A stretch of DNA of 64,000 nucleotides from a virus. Of this stretch, positions 59,671 to 64,000 are shown piece after piece; the first letter of the stretch is position 1; every line of letters begins with the position of its first letter. Below the pieces are notes generated by a model, which saw only the letters and a list, made by a program, of their open reading frames with translations, made no database searches and was not told the DNA's origin. The stretch lies in IMG/VR virus record IMGVR_UViG_3300032893_000012, positions 45,322-109,321 of that record. One strand, given 5' to 3'. Made by a program: the position numbers and the translations under genes.

Positions 59671-62472
59671 ATGGAGGATTCGACCATGAGCGACACAGGT
59701 GACGACGCCGTAGACCCGCCTCCTCGTCCACCAAGTCTCTCGATCCCCGAATCTCTCCTGACCGTAGAATCGACCGAAGACGCCGTCGCCATTTGCTCCA
59801 ACTGCGGCCTCCGCCCGCTCCTGCTCCACGCCCCGACGCCCGAGGGCGGATGCACCTGCGGCAAGGTACACGACAAGACCGCGAGCGGATCCTCATCGAC
59901 CGGCAAGCATCCGATCCAGTCGAACTGGCAGAAGCGCGAGCTTACGCTCGACGATCTGCGCGACCAGATGGCGCGCCTGCGGTTCACGCCGAACGTCGGC
60001 ATGGTGCTCGGCAAGCAACGCGACGGCGAATACATCATCGCGGTCGACGTCGACGACGAGGCGCGCTTCGCGGAGCTCGAGGTTGAGCTCGGCCCACTCC
60101 CGGAGACCCCGCGCTGCGACTCTGGGCGGGGCTACCGCCTCTTCTTCACACTGCCGCAGGAGATCGACGTCTCTCGGTTGAAGAACGTCACAGGGCTCGG
60201 TAGCGAACCGGGCGCCCCGAAACCTGGCGTCGACATCAAGGCTGAGGGCGGGCAGGTCGTCATCGCGCCGTCGTTGCATGCCAATGGCAAGCGGTACGTC
60301 TGGACGCGTGTCGGCGAGATCGTACCGCTGCCGCTTCAGTGGGCCCTCAGACTCGTCAAGCCGCCAGAGATCCCGAAGTTCATCGCGAAATACACGCCGG
60401 CGCAGATGAACAAGCCTGGGCACGCGCGTAACCGCGCGGAGCGCTACCTGGAAGCTGCCGTCACCGGGGAAGCGCGCGCGCTTGCTGGATGCGGGCAAGG
60501 GATGCGGAACAACACGCTCTTCAGCAGTGCGTGTCGCATGTTCGAATACTGCGGCGGGATGCACCTCTCCCACAAGTGGCAGTGGGTTCACGACGAGCTG
60601 CTCTCTGCTGCGCGCTCCTGCGGGCTCCCCGAACACGAGTCGCGAGCCACGCTGTCGAGCGCCGAGAGACGGGTACGAGAGAGCGGCAAGGTTCGCTCGC
60701 CGATGGTGCTCGCGGATCCGGCGCCGCCGTCTCAGGAGCCGCCGCCGGGGGCGGGGGATGCGTGGGAGCCGGAGACGCCGCTGTTTACCAGCGCGCCCAT
60801 TTCCAAATCTGCAAAGCCAGAAATCAGAGTTACCCACGAAGTAATGGAAAATGCCACGGAGGCGATAACTGCTCTGAAAAGAGATCCGAATATCTACAAG
60901 CGAGAGACAAAACTGGTTTTCATCGCTCGCGTCTCACGTGAGCAGAGCGATGAATCAGAGCCAGTCATGGGAGACGACGGTGAAATACATCGTCAGCTCG
61001 TTGAAGGATCGCCTCAAATATGTGAAATGGAGACACCGACACTTCGTGAACGACTGTCTGCTGTTGCCACCTTTAAAAGATGGAACAACAGAGCACAGGC
61101 ATACATACCAATAGTTCCAACCGATGAGATAGTCGGAGCTGTCAAAAAAAGATCTGATTGGCCAGGTATAAGACCACTCATAGGAGTTGTGGAGACTCCA
61201 ATTCTTAGGGCTGATGGAAGAATCGTTCAGGAAGAGGGATACGATCCGATAACTCGTTACGTGTACATGCCTAGCGAAAAATTCCCCACTGTGACTGATG
61301 ATAAGGCCACGCAAGAAAATGCGCGATGGGCCCTTCGGTTTCTGAGTGAATGCTTCTGCGATTTTCCGTACGTAAACGAAGCACACAGATCTGTACCGAT
61401 AGCAGCTATTCTTACGCTCATCGCAAGACCTGCGATTCTTGGATCAGTGCCGGCGGTACTGTTCGATGCATCAACACGAGGCTCTGGTAAAACGCTTCAG
61501 ACCGACGCAATCGCAACAGTTGCCACCGGTCGCGGCGCACCGAGAATGAATTACACCAGTGACGAAGTAGAACTGGAAAAAATCCTCGCTGGTTACGCTC
61601 TTCGTGGTTCTTCTTTCATTTGTTTAGACAACATCCCTGCCATGCGTCCCTTCGGTGGGGGCCCAATGGACCGAGTCATCACAGTACGTGATGACGTAGA
61701 GTTAAGGATTCTCGGTTCCCACAAAGTAGTAACGCTTCAATGGCGCGCCATGATCATGGCTACAGGTAATAATATTAGCTTCTATGGAGACACCAGCCGT
61801 AGAGTTCTTATGGCAAGGCTAGAACCTACCGAAGAGAAACCGGAGCAGCGCACGAAGTTTAAGCACGATGATCTACTTGGATGGATTAGAAATCAAAGAC
61901 CGCGCCTTGTGTCTGCTGCACTTTTGATCATTCGCGCCTACTTCAGAGCAGGGCGCCCGGATATGGGATGCGCCAGATGGGGTAGTTTCGAGGAATGGGG
62001 CAAACTGATTCCTCACGCAATCGTGTTTGCCGGCGGAGCCGATCCGATGCTTGCCAGGCCGGAGATGGAAGAGGAAGTAGACGATCAGCTGCGCAGCATT
62101 CGCGTCATCATGGCTGGGATGCAAAGGATGGTGGGAGACGAGGAATTTCGTTTGAGCTCCGTGATCGATCTTCTATTCAGGAGCCAGAGGACGCCTGATC
62201 CGAAGAACGGGGGCTTTCTTCCAGATGGACTGGAAGACATTCGAGATGCCATAGAAACGCTTGTTGGGAAGCGGGGTATGAAATTCGAGGGCAGGATGCA
62301 GGTGCCGGACCCGGTGGAACTGGGACGCCGTATGGCTTCGTTTAAGGGTCGTGTGATCGGCAACATGCGTATCATCACGAAGACGGGGGGAGGGGGCGTC
62401 ATGAAATGGCGTATTGCGTCAATAATCTCCCCAAGTGGCACGAATTTATCCACCGACAACTCAGTCCATTAG
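59671..62472 (+). CDS. Primase-polymerase fused to SF3-like helicase
   Basis: The 933-aa protein starts with a zinc knuckle (CSNCG, CTCGKVH; residues 42-66), followed by a bifunctional DNA primase/polymerase (Prim-Pol) domain with VDVDDE at about 125-130 (catalytic DxD) and KAEGGQVVIAPS near 190. Residues about 380-870 hold an ATPase: Walker A STRGSGKT with Lys607, Walker B-like FICLDN, and sensor MATGNN. It probably primes and unwinds DNA for replication. Base composition drops sharply near 60790, between the domains; the helicase part and genes to 64000 are distinctly AT-richer. Confidence 0.88.
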   Translation: MEDSTMSDTGDDAVDPPPRPPSLSIPESLLTVESTEDAVAICSNCGLRPLLLHAPTPEGGCTCGKVHDKTASGSSSTGKHPIQSNWQKRELTLDDLRDQMARLRFTPNVGMVLGKQRDGEYIIAVDVDDEARFAELEVELGPLPETPRCDSGRGYRLFFTLPQEIDVSRLKNVTGLGSEPGAPKPGVDIKAEGGQVVIAPSLHANGKRYVWTRVGEIVPLPLQWALRLVKPPEIPKFIAKYTPAQMNKPGHARNRAERYLEAAVTGEARALAGCGQGMRNNTLFSSACRMFEYCGGMHLSHKWQWVHDELLSAARSCGLPEHESRATLSSAERRVRESGKVRSPMVLADPAPPSQEPPPGAGDAWEPETPLFTSAPISKSAKPEIRVTHEVMENATEAITALKRDPNIYKRETKLVFIARVSREQSDESEPVMGDDGEIHRQLVEGSPQICEMETPTLRERLSAVATFKRWNNRAQAYIPIVPTDEIVGAVKKRSDWPGIRPLIGVVETPILRADGRIVQEEGYDPITRYVYMPSEKFPTVTDDKATQENARWALRFLSECFCDFPYVNEAHRSVPIAAILTLIARPAILGSVPAVLFDASTRGSGKTLQTDAIATVATGRGAPRMNYTSDEVELEKILAGYALRGSSFICLDNIPAMRPFGGGPMDRVITVRDDVELRILGSHKVVTLQWRAMIMATGNNISFYGDTSRRVLMARLEPTEEKPEQRTKFKHDDLLGWIRNQRPRLVSAALLIIRAYFRAGRPDMGCARWGSFEEWGKLIPHAIVFAGGADPMLARPEMEEEVDDQLRSIRVIMAGMQRMVGDEEFRLSSVIDLLFRSQRTPDPKNGGFLPDGLEDIRDAIETLVGKRGMKFEGRMQVPDPVELGRRMASFKGRVIGNMRIITKTGGGGVMKWRIASIISPSGTNLSTDNSVH

Positions 62473-62558
62473 CCGCGCGCCTATAACCTTCTGATCTGGT
62501 TGGCACGGATTATTCCAATCAATTAATTTCGATATCTTATGAACCTGTTACAGTATTA

Positions 62559-62731
62559 CTTGAGTGGGGTGGGTTGATAGGGTGGTGACCCTACCGCCGA
62601 TTTTTCGAAAATCCTTGTGAGTTTGTCAGAATGCGGGCGACGATTTTCTCGTCCAACCCACGGCACGTCTCTATGGATTTTCGAATCGTCCGTGGTGACC
62701 TGGCCACCCCTCCCATCCTACCCAACTCAAG
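62559..62731. repeat. Imperfect 56-bp inverted repeat, possible origin
   Basis: Left arm 62559-62614 begins CTTGAGT and ends TTCGAAAATCC; the right arm, read inverted (62731-62675), begins and ends with the same two motifs, with about two-thirds identity between. The arms enclose 60 bp. The AT-rich gap 62473-62744 lies next to the primase gene and has no convincing gene start before 62745. Candidate replication origin or element end. Confidence 0.6.
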
Positions 62732-62744
62732 CATCACTGTAAAA

Positions 62745-63308
62745 ATGAGCAACAACTACTACTGCTCTCTCTGTGGAGAGAAGAATGTCAGTCAGCTTTG
62801 CGCCATCTGCTTCTGCTGTAGACAGATCCTCAAACGAAACCGTTCTCAGTCTGAACGGCCGCCGGAGGGTAACTGTTTCTACTGTCAGGAGTACTTCATC
62901 GAGCTCACTACAGACCACGTTGTGCCGATAATAAGAGGAGGCCCAGAGCTGCCGTGGAATCTTGTGGCCGCATGTTTGCACTGCAATCTTCAGAAGAACG
63001 ATCGGATACCATCCGAATGGTGCCCTCAAAATGAGGAAGCAATAAAGATTCAGAAGAGCGTGTCCAACATCTTACCGAGAATGAGAAACGGTAAACTTCT
63101 CGACAACGAGTCGGTTATTTATTTCAGAACGTGGGCGCTCACCACGAGCTTCGCCGCCTCTCTTTCGGAAGCTATGAACTCGCTTAAAAAGTCAGACTCT
63201 GTTGGCAAAAGAATCTACACACTATGGACGAGAACTCATGATTTGCGAGTGCATCTAATCGATCATCCGAAGGTGCTTGGGGCTAGGCTTCCTCCGGAAG
63301 AGGAATGA
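62745..63308 (+). CDS. HNH endonuclease (187 aa)
   Basis: Cys pairs near the start (CSLCG, CAICFCC), then CFYCQEYFIELTTDHVVPIIRGGPELPWNLVAACLHCNLQKND, the HNH motif with His-Asn-His-type residues held by zinc. The C-terminal 90 residues are unrecognised. ATG 62745 is chosen as the first after the inverted repeat. Probably a free-standing homing or packaging-related nuclease. Confidence 0.8.
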   Translation: MSNNYYCSLCGEKNVSQLCAICFCCRQILKRNRSQSERPPEGNCFYCQEYFIELTTDHVVPIIRGGPELPWNLVAACLHCNLQKNDRIPSEWCPQNEEAIKIQKSVSNILPRMRNGKLLDNESVIYFRTWALTTSFAASLSEAMNSLKKSDSVGKRIYTLWTRTHDLRVHLIDHPKVLGARLPPEEE

Positions 63309-63330
63309 AGCAGACGAGGTAGGTAAGAAT

Positions 63331-63831
63331 ATGCCACTCTATCACCGCGCCACCTGCGGCGACTGCGGAGTCCTTGAAGGCCAGATCCACGAAGACGGCT
63401 GCGACATGGAGCGCTGCGCATTCTGCGGCTGGCAGCGTATTTCGTGCGGCTGTCCCGAGAAGCACTTCTATCCCGACTACCAACATCTCATAGATCTTCC
63501 CAAAAACTTCGAAACACTCACTCGTGAGGAGAAAGCTTCGGTTGCTGGTCTTCCTCTTAGCGTCTACGAGAACGGGCTCCCCGACGAGCAGGCGGCAGAG
63601 TGGGCTCGTATCGAATCCGAGAGGGGTCGCTTACCGTTCATCTTGTATCCGAATATCTGCAGGCGCTGTGGACAGTTGTGGCCGAAGATGTTCCGAGTTC
63701 CAGACGAAGAGTGGAAGAAGTACGTCCAGCCATCTGAGCAGAGAGAGATGCTTTGTTGGGGTTGTTACGCACAGATCAGGCTCTACATCGACGGGAAGCT
63801 TCCTGGGGATCCTGAGTTTGTTTCAAGATAG
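63331..63831 (+). CDS. Multi-zinc-finger protein (166 aa)
   Basis: ATG 63331 starts MPLYHRATCGDCG. Cys/His clusters CGDCG...GCDMERCAFCGW...CGCPEKHF near the start and CRRCGQ...CWGCYAQ near the end suggest two to three zinc-binding sites. Phages often carry such proteins; role unknown. Confidence 0.65.
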   Translation: MPLYHRATCGDCGVLEGQIHEDGCDMERCAFCGWQRISCGCPEKHFYPDYQHLIDLPKNFETLTREEKASVAGLPLSVYENGLPDEQAAEWARIESERGRLPFILYPNICRRCGQLWPKMFRVPDEEWKKYVQPSEQREMLCWGCYAQIRLYIDGKLPGDPEFVSR

Positions 63832-64000
63832 TGAAAAGAAAGAGCAAAACAAAACGTCTAGCAGAACGAGACGGAAGTGTTTGTTGGTTATGTCGACGCC
63901 CGGTTGATTTGTCTCTACCCAAGACTCATCCGCAGCATGCGACATGTGATCATGTTGAGCCCCGCAGCAAGGGCGGCAGCAATCACTTAGATAATCTTCG
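63831..64000 (+). CDS. HNH endonuclease, cut by window end
   Basis: GTG 63831 overlaps the previous stop (TAGTG). The frame reads CWLCRRPV...CDHVEPRSKGGSNHLDNLR, the first part of an HNH nuclease, and continues past 64000. It differs from the HNH gene at 62745 in its core, so the two are not a simple duplication. Confidence 0.75.
   Translation, partial: MKRKSKTKRLAERDGSVCWLCRRPVDLSLPKTHPQHATCDHVEPRSKGGSNHLDNL

Noticed and set aside
60937-60960. Second parS-like site at a CTCACGTGAG palindrome
   Set aside because: The palindrome is shorter and differs from the parS consensus outside the CACGTG core; it lies inside the primase-helicase gene.

Overview
The window reads as part of a large virus, or a virus-like extrachromosomal element, of a GC-rich bacterium. 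Genes are packed in long same-strand runs that overlap by 4 bases (ATGA, GTGA or TTGA). There are no rRNA or tRNA genes and no ordinary chromosomal metabolism. Families typical of phage genomes are present: a primase-polymerase/helicase, DUF3310, DUF1643, a DUF7768-like protein, MazG-like proteins, a RadC/JAB-domain protein, HNH nucleases, a lysozyme-like protein and a LysM protein. A lipoprotein and a GH16 glycosidase with Gly/Ser-rich 'GSGG' linkers resemble secreted proteins of Myxococcota (Polyangia), so a myxobacterial-type host is my inference, not a demonstrated fact.

Layout. 1-12.6 kb (minus) looks like a virion module: two beta-rich proteins and a 445-aa capsid candidate, a protein with a very arginine-rich central segment, a transglutaminase-like protein interrupted by an intein exactly at its catalytic cysteine, a LysM protein with a C-terminal membrane anchor, a RadC-like protein and a GroES-like protein. 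12.6-15.2 kb holds a set of small single-span or glycine-zipper membrane proteins. I see no terminase, portal, tape-measure or tail gene in these 64 kb, so a tailless, membrane-containing particle is possible, but the rest of the genome is not visible. 15.6-18.4 kb has a DUF1906 protein, a lipoprotein, a DnaA-domain-IV-like protein and an octapeptide-repeat protein. 18.6-26.2 kb holds mostly unrecognised proteins and a lysozyme-like protein.

26.3-41 kb is a surface-decoration region: a 958-aa collagen-like protein made mainly of Gly-X-Thr triplets, then a minus-strand cluster of glycosyltransferases, methyltransferases, fusions of both, and two related beta-propeller proteins. The simplest model is that these enzymes glycosylate and methylate the threonine-rich fibre, as happens with Bacillus BclA-type proteins. 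41-45 kb is a run of very small genes ending in a rhomboid protease. It includes a transglutaminase-like protein whose catalytic cysteine position is alanine, and a small gene interrupted by TAG.

45.2-53.3 kb contains a nicotinamidase-like hydrolase followed by a vWA-PP2C-kinase triad resembling the TerY-P systems, small genes, a second DnaA-domain-IV-like protein divergent from an XRE regulator, and a second vWA gene broken by a frameshift. 53.5-59.6 kb is a nucleotide-metabolism and small-protein region that carries a solitary parS-like palindrome. 59.6-64 kb holds the primase-helicase, whose base composition changes abruptly inside the gene, then an imperfect 56-bp inverted repeat and two HNH nuclease genes, the last cut by the window end. 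Three loci share tandem 11-bp repeats (consensus near WTCGTTTGACG) upstream of putative structural genes; these are candidate element-specific control sites.
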